Assembly: GCA_023260135.1 (NCBI GenBank)
Contig: JALQWG010000006.1
Coordinates: 1-64,000, forward strand
DNA from: Candidatus Altimarinota bacterium
GTDB taxonomy: Bacteria > Patescibacteriota > Gracilibacteria > BD1-5 > UBA2023
Direction: 5' to 3'
Length of the DNA: 64,000 bases
Below the pieces are notes generated by a model. That model did not search any database and was not told the origin of the DNA. It was given only the letters and a program-made list of their open reading frames with translations. This document shows positions 51,052 through 62,808 of the stretch, piece after piece (the first letter of the stretch is position 1; each line of letters opens with the position of its first letter). Both the position numbers and the translations under genes were made by a program.

Positions 51052-52806
51052 TTATTCTCCAGAAACTGTTTTCTTCTTCGTGAGAATCTGTCAGTCGTAC
51101 ATGTTTTCTTTTCACTCGGTTATGATAGTTGCACCATCATGGACTCAGAGTATCTCGGCGAAGCTCAGATCTGAGGCGAGGACTTCTACGAGTTGGAATC
51201 TGATTGTATCACCTTCGAGTATGTATAATCCTGGAGGACCATATCGGGTGATGAGTGAGTTCACTGGCACTATCGTACCATTGTTGTGTGGGGATTTTTT
51301 GCGTGAGAGCTTGATAATCATGCGCTCTCCTATCACGCTCTGAGAGTTCGTGAGAGTTATCTCTATGTAGTTTTTGTTGTGTATTGGGTCACGTTCCTTC
51401 TGGAGGAGTGATATGGTGCCTGTGAGAGTTATATCTTTGACTGGATTCTCTATCTCGATAGTATCTCATACCTGGTACTCGTAGAGATTATTGTCGATAT
51501 ATGCCTTGAGCATACTCTTGTCTTCACTCGTCATCCTGAGAAGCGGGATGCCCTGTCAGATGATGGTTCCGACATTCATATATTTCTCGAGTATGATACC
51601 ATCGTATGGAGCACGGATGATATCTGATTCATTCGCGTCACGTGCGAGGAACTCATTCATCTTGGTCTCTGCGAGCTTGGTTCCGATCTCTGACTTTTTT
51701 GCTTGGATTTCGATGATATTCACACTGAGTTCTCGGAGTTTTGTCTTTTTCTCAGCGAGAAGGATATCTTTATTTTTTTTCGCATTCTCTACCTGGATAC
51801 GCAGACTCTCGAGTGAGAGTTCCTGTGTACTCTCTGATCCACTCGATGTGACGAGAAGTGGTGTAACTCCTGACTTCCACGAGACGAATATTCACTCTAT
51901 CTCTGAGGTGTTCGACTTAAATTCATTAAAAGCTTGTGTCCATCAGTTTCTGAGTTCGAGTGTGAGTCAGTTTGAGAGGACAGAATTCTCGAGCATGAAT
52001 ACCATCTTTTCATGATACGTTCTGAGGCTCGCGTACGCATTTTCGAGGATTTTTATGTATTCTTTTGCATTTTCTGAAGTGATAACTACTTTTTTATCCT
52101 TGATACCCCTGAGTTCACCGATAGATTCATAGAGTTTTCACCATGCATTTTCTGCATCAACTCTAGATGATCCAGCGCGTGTACCGAGGTAGTCTTCCCA
52201 GCTATCATTTGTATATTCAAAATTCGAAGTAATACCAAGTATCTTGTCTCACTCATGGAGCGATGCATTCGCGAGGTTAATAATATTGTTGAGCTGGAGT
52301 GTATAGTTCTGATCGAGATTTTCTATATTGTCGGTGAGGTCTTTTTCATTTTTGAGGAGTTCGTTTTCGAGTTGTTTGATACCATTCTCAGCTTGGGCGA
52401 TACGCTCATCGTAGAGTTTTTCTATCGATTGCTTCATGAGCTCGGTCTGTGCACGCATATCCTCTGTATCTGCTTGTATCGATACGAGTCATCCAGCAAC
52501 CTGTGAGAGTCACTCGACCATGATATCAGATTCATTGTTCCCGAGGCGTGCGAGGATCTGTCATTTCTTGACACTGTCACCTGGGTGGACGAGTATCTCA
52601 GTGATACGGCCACCGTTCTTGAATGCGAGATCACTCGTGATGCCTCACTCGACTGATGCGATGATGCTATCTCGGAGGGTGATAGTTCCAGCCTGTGTAG
52701 TAAAAATCCCATACGAGAACTCTCTCGGTGCAACTTCATCATCCCCACAGGAGGAGAGGATGAGTGGCAGGGAAGTGATGAATATGAGGGGAAGTATTTT
52801 TTTCAT
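51052..52806 (-). CDS. RND efflux membrane-fusion lipoprotein
   Basis: A 584-residue periplasmic adaptor. Lipobox L-I-L-S-S-C (Cys20). Barrel-sandwich half-motif N-G-G-R-I-T-E-I-L-V-H-P-G-D-S-V, long coiled-coil hairpins in the middle, and the second half D-G-I-I-L-E-K-Y-M-N-V-G. It is longer than usual (about 350-450) because of the helical part. It lies 19 nt after the RND gene and is co-transcribed with it. No outer-membrane channel gene is visible. Confidence 0.88.
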
Positions 52807-52825
52807 AGAGGAAAAATAGAATATA

Positions 52826-55800
52826 TTAGTGAATGTGGAGTTCTCGCTCGTGCTCGACGATATGTGTGAGTTGATTGTCTCGGACTGTATCCTCGACGTG
52901 ATACTTGCGTAGGTATGAGTAGTAGAAAATCGGGATAAAATAGAGTGTGAGCACCGCAGAGGCTGAGAGTCAGGAGATGATAGACCATGCGAGTCCACTC
53001 CAGACAGGGTCACTCGTGATGATAAAAGATCCAGCAACCGCAGCGACTGATGTGAGCATCACGGGAACGAATCTTTTTTTGCTTCACTCGATCACTGCAT
53101 ACTCGAGCGACTTACCTTCGTCAATCAGCTGATTGATATAGTCGATGAGTATGAGGGCATTCCCCACCACGATACCACCGAGTGCTATAGCACCGATCAT
53201 CGCTGTCGCAGTGAAGTATGTACCATTCATGAGGTAGAGTATTGAAAACCCTGGAAATATCCCGAAGAATGAGAGGAGGAATGTCGTCATCACGATACCA
53301 CCGACCGAGAAGCTCCCGAACTGTGTCACGATGATAAAATATATCACAAAGAGTGAGAATATCATGGCTACTCCGAGGTCACGGAATGTATCCATCGTCA
53401 GTTCCCATTCGCCTCACCAGACGAGTTCATATGTATGTCCATCCTCGCCACGGAAAGTCATACCATATGGTCATGAAGATATCTTCTTGTATCCGAGTTC
53501 TCTGAATTCCTCTTCATCGAGCTCACCATAGAGTCGGATAACAGGATAGACAACAGAGTTATCTCCCATCTCTCCATAGATGTGGATTGTCTCCTCACGC
53601 TCGTCTGTGTAGATATCATGACTCTGGAACTCTGTATCGATATCCGCGATATCTGTGAGGGATATCTTCTTCCCGAGAGGACTCATGAAGTAGAGAGATC
53701 TCACTGCTGCGAGATTGTTTTTGTCTTCGCGTCTCACTCAGACACGTATCTCTGATGCTCCGTATTTTTCTCCATCATCACGAGCAATCGATACACGTGT
53801 ATCTCCATAAAAAAGTCCAAGTGTCTGCATCACCTGTGTCGCACTCACTCCTGTCTCGAGGAGTCTATCATGCCTGAGTGTGATACGCAGACTCGCGGCT
53901 GTCGTCGAGTATGAGTTCGTGAGATCGACTATGTCTTCTTCTGATGCCATGATACGAACTCTTGACTCTACACGTTCTGCGAATTGTACGAGACTCATAT
54001 GTGGAGTCCCGACATCACCCTGTATCTTGATATGAAAAGTTGCCTGTGTCGGAGGTCCTGGAGGATCTTCGAGGAGTCGAATCTTGATATCTGGATATCG
54101 CTCTCGGAGCATGTTCTCGAGGAGTGGGCGTACGGCGATCACCCATGATTCTGACTTCATCTCTCGGTCTGCAGCATGATGGAGATTGATACGCATACTG
54201 ATCTGATGTTCCATGAGACGATTGTTCCCACCACGGAACAGATTGGCAAAGTCGGCTGGTAGTCTATCTCCGATAGAGGTATTTACATTTTCGACGATTC
54301 TGAGTTCTCTAGGAAGTATGCGTTCGAGATGAGCCTCACCTGAGACGGTTCATTCGACTTTTTTGTATCCGACGAGAAAACTCTCCGCAGCATGCGCTAT
54401 CTCTGTAGTTTTCTCTATACTGGTATTGCGTGGTGCATCGATCCAGAGGTATACTTGGTCCTTGTCTGCCTTGGGGAGCATGCGTGCCTTGAATACATCG
54501 AGCATGATAGGTACCACGAGGATGATGATGAGTGATATCCAGAATCCGCGCTTGAGCCAACTGCGCATATGTTCGGTTTTGGACTCTCTCGTGATGAATA
54601 CCTGGAGTTTCTGTCCGTACCATCGGAGGAATCCTCACTCCTTATGATCGTGATTGTGTGTTGCTCCAGCCTTATGGAGAAAACTTGCAAGAAAAGGATT
54701 GATACTGAACGCAACAACGAGGGATGCTGTGAGAGCAATAGATGCAAATATAGGAATTGGCTTCATATAGTCACCCATCATTCCCGTCACCGCGAACATC
54801 GCGACGAATGATATGATACGAGTGATCGTCGAGAGGACGATGCTGACTCCTACCTCGCGAACAGAGTCAAGTATTGCTTCGAATTTACTCTTGCCAGTAC
54901 GTGGCATCATCGCGAGATGACGAGCATTGTTCTCGACCATCACGATAGAGTCATCGACGAGGATACCGAGTGAGAGTATGAGTGCGAAGAGTGTGATACG
55001 ATTGATATCGAGACCGAGGATAAGTGCCACGATAAAAACGATTCCAAGTACCATCGGAATACAGAATGCCGCGTTGATCGCATCTCGTACCCCGAGGAAT
55101 ATGATGAGGATAACGAGTACTATCGCGATAGAGACGAAGAGGTGGAGCATGAGTTCATTGGTCGCATGTTTCGCTGTCTCTCACTCGTCCTGGATAGTGA
55201 TGATAGATATATTCTTCGGGAGAGTTTTTATTGCTTCCTGGATGACCTCATGGACTTGCTCCACTACATGAACTGAGTTGGTTCACTTGAGTTTCGCTAC
55301 TCCGAGGAATACGGCATCTGATGATAGTTCAGGACTCACATAGTCATATACCTCAGTGATGTCACGCGGTCATGATGATATAGTAGCTATATCCTGGAGA
55401 TAGACTCGCTTGTCACCACTCGCGATGATAGGGAAGTTCCTGAGTTGCTCGAGTGTATCTGTATCGTGTCCGAGGTAGAGTGCATATCGAGTACTCTCAT
55501 CAGATATCTCACCCATCATATACTCTCAAAAGCTCTCCCTGAGTCGTCCCACTACTGTGAGGATATCGAGTCCGAAGTCTTCTATACGTTCAGGATTGAG
55601 TTCGATGGAGATATCATTGGAGTATCCACCGACGATATCGATCACTGTTGTTCACTCGACGGATTTTATTTTTTCACGGAGATTTTTTGCGATATTCTGG
55701 AGGTATTGTCCGCGTTCTTTTTCACTGAGCATATCTGTACTTCCAGAGAATACTATGGCATAGGTGACCTGTGGGAGATCCTCAGGATCGATAGATCTGA

Positions 55801-56188
55801 TGGCAACATCCTCGATATTGTATGGTCTGAGATCATAGTTGGCGTACATCTTGTCGTAGAGTCGGGTTTTTGCATCTTCCTGATCGATGCCGACCTCGAA
55901 TGCAACCATTACACTCACATATCCATCAGTGGCATACCCATAGATAGTATCCACTCCGACGAGTTCGCGAACCTTGTTTTCGATAGATTTTATCACGTAT
56001 TCGTGTCACTCCGAGGCAGTATACCCATGCGCAGGCACCTCGATGAGAAAAGCTGGAGCAATAATCGATGGATTGTATTGCTTCGGGAGGAGGATATACG
56101 CGAGGAATCCAAAAAGTGAGATAATGAGGATGAGAATCCAAGTTATCTTTTCATTTTTGAGGAAGAATTCTGTAAAACGAACAATCAT
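52826..56188 (-). CDS. RND-family efflux transporter (AcrB/MMPL-like)
   Basis: A 1120-residue permease with 12 helices in two repeats. N-terminal L-P-K-Q-Y-N-P, porter domains, V-V-G-R-L-R-E-S-F, and the fourth helix G-I-L-V-D-D-S-I-V-M-V-E-N with the proton-relay Asp pair; the second repeat has G-I-V-V-G-N-A-L-I-L-I-D-Y-I. It exports hydrophobic compounds or metals. The promoter region has a duplicated palindrome. Confidence 0.92.
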
Positions 56189-56191
56189 AGA

Positions 56192-56238
56192 ATATTATAA
56201 AAATGTAATATGAAATAGATATTATAAAAATGTAATAT
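56192..56238. promoter_or_regulatory. Tandem 20-bp palindromic operator/promoter elements before the RND operon
   Basis: ATATTATAAAAATGTAATAT occurs twice, exactly, 27 nt apart (56192-56211 and 56219-56238). Each copy has inverted ATATTA ends and includes a minus-strand TATAAT. The proximal -10 lies 5 nt before the ATG at 56188, so it would give a leaderless transcript. The duplication fits two operators for a dimeric repressor. Confidence 0.6.
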
Positions 56239-56401
56239 AATGTCAAAAGTTTTTTCATGATTTTTGCAAGAGAATTTGTATTATTATTTTGCACGTGAAC
56301 AAAAATATGATAGACTTCATTCGTTCTATCAAAAACACGTACCTGTAGAGGTATTATTTTTATAAAAATTCAACCTAAATACTCATAACTCAATACTTCC
56401 C

Positions 56402-57568
56402 ATGAAGCTGTTCAATATCACAGATATATTCGATAATGTCATCACTATGAGTCCGGATACACTCGAGGCACTCCATGATGAACTCCGCAAAACCTACAAA
56501 AAACTCCGCAAAGATCTCGATGTCGACAATCTCCGAGTCCTCAAAAACCGAATGACGACTATCATCGAGGGAAACTCCCGTAAGCTCGGACACAAGGAAC
56601 TCCATAAGCTCCACAAACTCCAAACCCTCCTCACAGAAATCGGTGAGACAATTGTTGAGATAGAGGAGATACAGAAAAATGCGATCGAACTCGTCGATCT
56701 CGAAGAAAAATTCGACAAAAAATATAAAGCACTCAAAAAGCTCCCAAAATCTAAAAAAAATACACACGTACTCATCGCGATGAAAAAAGCTGAGATATCC
56801 TACGAAGAGGAGATGCTCACACTCCAGCTCGAACTCGTAAAACTCCAACGATATATCCAGGAGTCAGGAAAAAAAGTCCTCATCATATTCGAAGGACGTG
56901 ATGCAGCAGGGAAGGGGGGGAATATCAAACGATTTACCGAGAATCTCAATCCTCGTAATGCTAAGGTGGTTGCCCTCATGAAGCCATCTGATGTAGAAAA
57001 ATGACAATGGTACTTTCAGAGATATATTGCTCACCTTCCGAATGCTGGAGAGATGGTATTCTTCGACCGTAGTTGGTACAATCGTGCAGGTGTTGAGCCT
57101 GTTATGGGATTCGTTGGGAAAAAGGACTATGAAAAATTCATGAATGATGTTCCAGAACTCGAGAAGATGCTCGTGCGTTCATGAACGAAGATCATCAAGT
57201 TCTACTTCTCAGTATCCAAGGAAGTCCAGGCTGCCCGATTCCATGAGCGACGCACCAACCCACTCAAGCAGTATAAGCTCTCACCTATAGACCAGTTCTC
57301 TCAGAAACTCTGGGATAGATATACGATGGCTGAGTATGAGAACTTCTCGCGCACACATACCGATCATGCCCCATGGACTATCATCAACAGTGATGACAAG
57401 GAAGCATCTCGTATCAATGCTATCAAGTACCTCCTCAATCAGTTTGATTATCCAGATAAGATCTCTCGAGACAAGCTCGAACTCGATGACCGTATCGTCT
57501 ATACTGGTCGTGAGAAGGTCAGAAAACTCGAAAAAGAAGTCGATAAGACGAAGAGTCTCTTCGAATAA
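56402..57568 (+). CDS. Polyphosphate kinase 2 family protein with N-terminal helical extension
   Basis: A 388-residue protein. The C-terminal 230 residues are PPK2: [13 protein letters not shown] (Walker A), [13 protein letters not shown] and [11 protein letters not shown]2 transfers phosphate between polyphosphate and nucleotides. About 155 residues of charged, Lys/Glu/Leu-rich helix precede the kinase ([11 protein letters not shown]); most PPK2 proteins lack this. A terminator follows. Confidence 0.92.
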
Positions 57569-57586
57569 ATCATTGACTTAATTGAA

Positions 57587-57620
57587 AATTACATAGTATT
57601 ATATGACTATGTAATTTTTT
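57587..57620 (+). terminator. Terminator of ppk2
   Basis: AAATTACATAG and CTATGTAATTT around an AT-rich loop, followed by TTTTT. Confidence 0.8.
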
Positions 57621-57621
57621 T

Positions 57622-58140
57622 ATGGAAAATAAAACACCAACACCTATGGAGCTGAGTTGAATGACGGATGAAGAACTGGAAGCTACAGGATTCAAGAGAT
57701 CTACATGAAAACACTGAGCAATTAGTATCAAGAGAGTTCAATCAGTCACTCGGGCTGTTGCAGAGATTCAAGAATTATATCCAGAATCCCTTATCGAGGA
57801 GGCTATATTCCCACCAAACCCAAAAGCAAATGATTTTTCACTTTTTGCTGGATATTTTCTCGAACAGGTATTGGGGCAATATATACCTCGTATCCAATCA
57901 TCAGGATTACTCAGAGATACTGAGATAGAGTGAATTATAGAGATTCTCGAATATTATAACTACCTCAGAATCAGGGATTATCTAGGAACACTCTGATTCC
58001 TCAATCCAGATGATAAACTCTCGATGAAAAACTCTCAACTTGCAGAGAAAATAGACCTCGATGATAGAATTAAGATCATTAGTGATGTTGTGGGTCGACT
58101 TAAAAGTCAACTTGAATCATGGCAACAACCTCAAGGATAG
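57622..58140 (+). CDS. Hypothetical protein
   Basis: A 172-residue soluble helical protein (M-E-N-K-T-P-T-P-M-E-L-S-G-M) with five UGA codons. The stretch P-P-N-P-K-A-N-D-F-S-L-F-A-G and the ending S-W-Q-Q-P-Q-G show nothing diagnostic. Its ATG lies 1 nt after the ppk2 terminator T run. Confidence 0.62.
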
Positions 58141-58166
58141 AAAAAATCCCCTAATCTTAGGTTTTT

Positions 58167-59591
58167 TTATATCTTACTTGCTATATCTCGTCCCGCTGTA
58201 TATCCACTCGACCAGCATATCTGGAGGGAGAATCCTCATGTATATCAGTCGACATTGAGGACTTCACCTGCGAAGTAGAGGTCTTTTGATATCTTTGACT
58301 CCATTGTCTCAGCATCGAGCTCAGTTGTCTCAACTCACCCAGCCGTCACGAACTCATCTCCTGGTCTTCTCTCAATGAGTGTGACAGGGAATCAGTTTCC
58401 GAGGAATTCTGCTATACGGAGCCTATCTGATTTACTCACTCATGATACATAGGTCTCAGATATATGAGAGAAAAACTCAGACACGAATCCATCAACGAAT
58501 CTACGTGGGAGCTTCTCTGAGAGTATTGTACTAATAGTTTTCTTGGGATGGAGGGTGAATTGTTCTACAAGAAAACTATCCCACATCTTCTCAGCCATAT
58601 CCACGAGAGGAGAGAGGTATATTTGCTTTGGAGTGTTTTTATCGAGCCTATCCCAGGCAATACGCGATGAGTACATGAATGCCAGTGGACCAGAGAGTCC
58701 GAAGTGTGTGAGGAGTATAGGTCAACTGAGTTCTCAGATTCTCGCATGTTCGAATGCGAGCCCAGAGAGCGTATGTATCCATGAATCATTCGTGAGAAAA
58801 CTCGAAAGTGATGGTCAGAGTGTTGTTACCGTGTGTCCAAGCGCACGAGCGAAGGCATACCCATCACCCGTAGAACCCGTGTGACTATAGGCATTGCCAC
58901 CTGTAGTGATGACGAGTATATCTGCTTGGTATGTTCATTTCGGTGTGGTGATAGTATATTTGTTGGGTTCATTTTTTTTGAGCTCATCTTGTTCCTGTCA
59001 TTTCGAGTGCAACGATAGTGGAACCGAGAAATCTTGCTGGTCTGCTTGTTTTAGATGAGCAGGATCTCTCGTCGTTACCACAGAGACAGGTAACTCTGTC
59101 GAGATGACAGAATCTACTCATTCCCCATAATGTATACTTATCTTGTCGCGATACTTTGCAAATACTCATTCGAATGCATCGACAACATCATTTCCGTCAT
59201 CAGATATAGGAAATACTCGCATATCTGCCTGAGTCTTGAGTGGTACACCATGAGATTCGAACCACTCATAGGTCTTTGATGGAGAGAACTTGCCCATTGC
59301 TTTGCGGATGAACTCCCAACCCCGAGTATACTTGGTTGCCAGTATTTTTTTATCCGTGATACTCGTCGTCACATTGCACCTACCACCTCAGGAGATGATG
59401 ATCTTGTTCCCTGGGGTTTTATTCTTTTCAAAAAGATGGATATGAAATCCCTCCCCTGATAGGGGAGGTTGGGTGGGGTACCCCCTCTGACTCCCCCTAG
59501 AAGAGGGAGAATCAGGCACTGTGTTTTCGAGTATTGTTGCAGCTGTCATGAGCCCTGCAGCACCCGCACCGATGATAGCAATTGTTTTCAT
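58167..59591 (-). CDS. HI0933-family NAD(P)/FAD-dependent oxidoreductase carrying two in-frame repeats
   Basis: A 474-residue flavoprotein. FAD motif [13 protein letters not shown], then N-K-I-I-I-S-G-G-G-R-C-N-V-T (family signature), [18 protein letters not shown], and the end V-D-G-Y-T-G-G-F-S-L-Q. Two foreign segments interrupt it: about 25 residues after I-L-E-N-T ([13 protein letters not shown]) and about 35 residues before the A-T-G-G-N region ([13 protein letters not shown]). Each is encoded by a palindromic repeat; the core family motifs are otherwise intact. Confidence 0.9.
58997..59108. repeat. Family-B palindromic repeat inside the HI0933-type gene
   Basis: GTCATTTCGAGTGCAACGAT and CGAGAAATCTTGCTGG on the left; on the right AGCAGGATCTCTCGTCG and TGTCGAGATGAC. 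It forms a long imperfect hairpin of about 110 nt and is read through in frame, with one UGA at its end. Confidence 0.82.
59448..59515. repeat. GC-rich palindromic repeat (family C) inside the HI0933-type gene
   Basis: CCCTCCCCTGATAGGGGAGG next to GGTACCCC, then CTCCCCCTAGAAGAGGGAG; two adjoining hairpins of about 68 nt. On the coding strand they read as [14 protein letters not shown]. Confidence 0.82.
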
Positions 59592-59651
59592 ATCTGGATA
59601 CTATCCAAAAAGGAGAGAATGTAAATATTGTGCAAAGGAATGGTGAATTAT

Positions 59652-59680
59652 TTGCAGACGTTAGGAAAATATGTTATCAT
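59652..59680 (+). promoter_or_regulatory. Promoter of the gene at 59711
   Basis: TTGCAG (59652-59657), a 17-nt spacer, TATCAT (59675-59680), 30 nt before the ATG. Confidence 0.6.
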
Positions 59681-59710
59681 TCTCTCGCTTTATCTATTAA
59701 ATATTTTCAC

Positions 59711-60460
59711 ATGAAAAAAATCCTCCTCACAGCAATCGGTGCATCACTTCTCATATCTGGTGCAGGCTCTATGTACGCTATCTCTGATTCTACAACGAAC
59801 TATACAGAGAAGGCAGCCTATGAACAGAGCAAGTCTGCAACTATGCGCCTCGAATACTACAATAAATACAAGGCCAAGGGGTATGATGTATCATCTCTCG
59901 ATGCCTATCTCGATGCAAGTAAAACTACAGAATCTCAGTTCTGGGAAGCACTCAAGATCGTACAAAATAATCACGAGGTTCCACAGCGTCGTGAATATGT
60001 GGCAAAACTTCAATCTAAGGGATATGATGTCTCTGGATTTACAGAGGCAGTTATCCTCGATTCTGGAAAATTCTGGGAGATGGTAAAAGCTATAGAATAC
60101 GGAACGAAGCCGGTAACAACAGAGGTAAAAAAAGAAGAATACAAAAAGGCTGTAGAAGCGAAAAAGGAAGAAGTAAAAGCGAAGGTAGAAGAGAAGAAAA
60201 CTGAAGTAAAGACAAAAGTATCTCAGTCTCAGAATGAGCGTCTCAAGGCACTCATGAAGGCACGTATTGCAAAAATCCCAGCAGAGAGTCGTGATGCAAC
60301 TCTCACTCGCCTCGAATCTACACTCATCAAGGCTATAGAGTCAGCTCGTGCGAGAAATGCAAAGATTCTTGCCGCACGTTACGAGGCTCTTCTCTCAGTA
60401 GTTCAAGAAGAGATGAATGCCATCGATGATGAAACTCTCATTAACTCACTCTTTCAGTAA
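59711..60460 (+). CDS. Secreted helical, lysine-rich repeat protein
   Basis: A 249-residue protein with a signal peptide (I-L-L-T-A-I-G-A-S-L-L-I-S-G-A-G). Two related modules follow: K-A-K-G-Y-D-V-S-S-L and K-S-K-G-Y-D-V-S-G-F, each with F-W-E. Then comes a Lys/Glu/Val coiled-coil stretch and a helical end. No UGA. The G-Y-D-V-S-x-L/F modules recall short secreted repeats of CPR bacteria, function unknown. It has its own promoter and terminator, so it may be well expressed. Confidence 0.72.
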   Translation: MKKILLTAIGASLLISGAGSMYAISDSTTNYTEKAAYEQSKSATMRLEYYNKYKAKGYDVSSLDAYLDASKTTESQFWEALKIVQNNHEVPQRREYVAKLQSKGYDVSGFTEAVILDSGKFWEMVKAIEYGTKPVTTEVKKEEYKKAVEAKKEEVKAKVEEKKTEVKTKVSQSQNERLKALMKARIAKIPAESRDATLTRLESTLIKAIESARARNAKILAARYEALLSVVQEEMNAIDDETLINSLFQ

Positions 60461-60479
60461 AACTGATACCCAAAAATAA

Positions 60480-60507
60480 AATCCTCCAGTATTTGGGGGA
60501 TTTTTTA
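60480..60507 (+). terminator. Terminator of the gene at 59711
   Basis: AAAATCCTCC and GGGGGATTTTTT around AGTATTT. Confidence 0.78.
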
Positions 60508-60559
60508 CTTTTTTTGTCACCTTTTTTCTATATAATCGTCATAGTATCTGTATACACAC

Positions 60560-61126
60560 ATGATCGCGACAATACGCCAAGCAAAATCCTGAGATCTCCA
60601 CGCGTTCGGAGACCTCTACGAACTCTCATACGAGCGAGTCTATCGTTTCCTCTTTTATCGTACTCTCGATACTGGGGCAACAGAGGAACTCATCTCCGAT
60701 GTCTATACCAAGGCGATGAGCAGTATCAGGCGGTTTCGCTGAGACTCTGAGGGTGAGTTCTACTCTTGGATGCTCCAGATAGCGTATACGACATTCATCG
60801 ACTCGACACGCACGACGCATGATGATACGAGTCTCGATGATATCGTCTGGGAACCATCCTACACTCCTGACGTCTCCGGGCAGATAGATGCAACCGATGA
60901 ACTCCGACAGGTACTCTCGTATATGGATACACTCCCCGAACGAGACCGCAATATCGTCATGATGCGTATCTGGGACGAGCTCTCCTACGACGAGATATCA
61001 CATATCACATGACTCTCCGTCGCCAATAGCAAAAAAATAGTATCGAGAACTCTCGAAAAGATTGCCGCCAACGTCCAACACTTTACCGTATTTGCCCTCC
61101 TCATAACTCATGTCTTCACGAGATAG
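60560..61126 (+). CDS. ECF-type RNA polymerase sigma factor
   Basis: A 188-residue sigma factor with region 2 (D-L-H-A-F-G-D-L-Y-E-L-S-Y-E-R-V-Y-R-F-L-F-Y and E-E-L-I-S-D-V-Y) and region 4 (L-P-E-R-D-R-N-I-V-M-M-R-I-W-D-E-L-S-Y-D-E-I-S-H-I-T-G-L-S). UGA gives the Gly of T-G-L-S. It should direct polymerase to a stress- or surface-related regulon. Its 3' end overlaps the next gene by 17 nt, typical of a sigma/anti-sigma pair. Confidence 0.88.
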
Positions 61127-62132
61127 CCACATCCATGATGATATCAAAAAACTCCTCCAAAGTGAGTCACTCACTCCAGAGATGGAGCGAGTTATCAGTG
61201 TGCTCGGAGGATTGAGGCCAAGGGTAGATATCAACAAGAACTATCAGAAAAAACTCCGCGTCAAGCTCCTGCAGCCACAGAAAAAAAGTTCTCCAAAATG
61301 GAGTATCTATATTCCGGCACTCTCTGGGGTTTTTGCTGTATGTATCGTCGTGCTCGGCTATATGCGTATAGTTGCACCTGTACCAACAGTGACCGATACA
61401 TGACATACAATACTCACAGTTGAGTCATCAGAGACAGGTACTGTATGAGTAGATACTATAACTCCTCCAGAGGATACACCGACTCCACAGATACAGACTG
61501 CACGAGTTGCAGACAGGACTGAGGAGACAGCACCAGTTGAGTCAGCTCTCCCTGAGTCGAGGATGGCAGACGCACCGATGCCAGAGATGGCGATGATGAA
61601 AAATACCGAGCAAACACCAGAGTCATCGATGATGAGAGAGTCATCTCCACTCATGATGGCGAATCCAGTTGCCCCAGATGCAGGAGGATGAGACATGATG
61701 GCTACAACGAGTGCAGATATGATGGCAACCACCTCTCCTATGCCATCAGATACAACACTCGAGGATGAGATGGCGCTCATGATCCACGATATCAATACGA
61801 TCCTCGCAGATACAAGTCGTATGAGTAGTATCACCCTCCCTGTCTATCCATCGACGATGCTCATCTATGAGAAGTCTGGTATATTCACCGACGTAGAGAC
61901 TCGATCACCAGAGCAATATGGACTCACTGCACGCTCTGTGCCGACTATACAGGATGCCAATACCATAAAACAAAAAATCCTTACTCTCGCAGGAGATACC
62001 ACTCTCGCAAGCTCAGGAACTATCGTCTATATTGTCCATACACGATGAGATATATCTCTCCTTGTTCCATCGGTCTCATACACACTCTGATCATGAGGTA
62101 CTATATCTGTCCCACTCGTGAGTGGATACTAA
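61110..62132 (+). CDS. Putative membrane anti-sigma factor with Met-rich extracytoplasmic linker
   Basis: A 340-residue protein: cytosolic part of about 65 residues, one transmembrane helix (I-Y-I-P-A-L-S-G-V-F-A-V-C-I-V-V-L), then a Pro/Thr/Ser/Met-rich linker with repeated M-M, M-A and M-P (about residues 145-225) and a small globular domain at the C-terminus. Position after an ECF sigma factor, overlap and topology suggest an anti-sigma; the ZAS zinc motif is absent. It is a possible substrate for the RseP- and PrsW-like proteases. Confidence 0.65.
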
Positions 62133-62765
62133 CTAGTTGCGGAGGATGTATTTTTTATAGATATGAGTTATTTTGTAACTCCACGACTGTACCGTGCGAC
62201 GTCGCATGAGGATATAGATCGCAACGAGTCAATTCATGACCATGACATACGCCCAAAAGAGCGAATTCTCGAGCGTATGAGTCGGGAGTGATAGGAGTGT
62301 CGCCGCCTGTGAAAAAACGACAAGTATCCATGCAAAGGCATCTTCAGAATCTGGATTGTCGTGGATTTTTCTGAGAGTTGGGATGAGGACGAGTATGTCT
62401 ACGAGAATAGTCGGAATGATGGCACTATGTGCACCATAGATATATGCTACTATGAGACATATACCTGCGAGTACTATCGCGATGATATCGAGTCTACTGA
62501 TATGTACTCGAGATATATAGAACCATGCTATGATACTCCCGATTACTAGTGCTACTGAGCGAACTACTGGACTCACGATACTCAGACTCCATCATTCTGA
62601 ACCTATGAGAATATAGGTATTGATACCTCAGAGGATCGCCCAGACACTCCATGAGAACGCATGTGGAACCACCCTCCCATGGAATATATGATACACATAT
62701 GGGACGAATCCTATGAGGTAGAGCACTGCACCGAGTATGGCAAAAAATATCTGATAATTGTTCAT
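62133..62765 (-). CDS. Seven-helix membrane protein (PQ-loop/SemiSWEET-like)
   Basis: A 210-residue protein with about six to seven transmembrane helices in two similar halves. V-P-H-A-F-S-W-S-V-W-A-I-L-G and later A-F-A-W-I-L-V-V-F-S-Q resemble PQ-loop repeat transporters, in which such segments recur. Substrate unknown. Its stop codon directly abuts the stop of the preceding plus-strand gene. Confidence 0.65.
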
Positions 62766-62808
62766 GAGTATAGTCTAGCATAATACGAAAAGGAAAGCAA
62801 AAAACACA

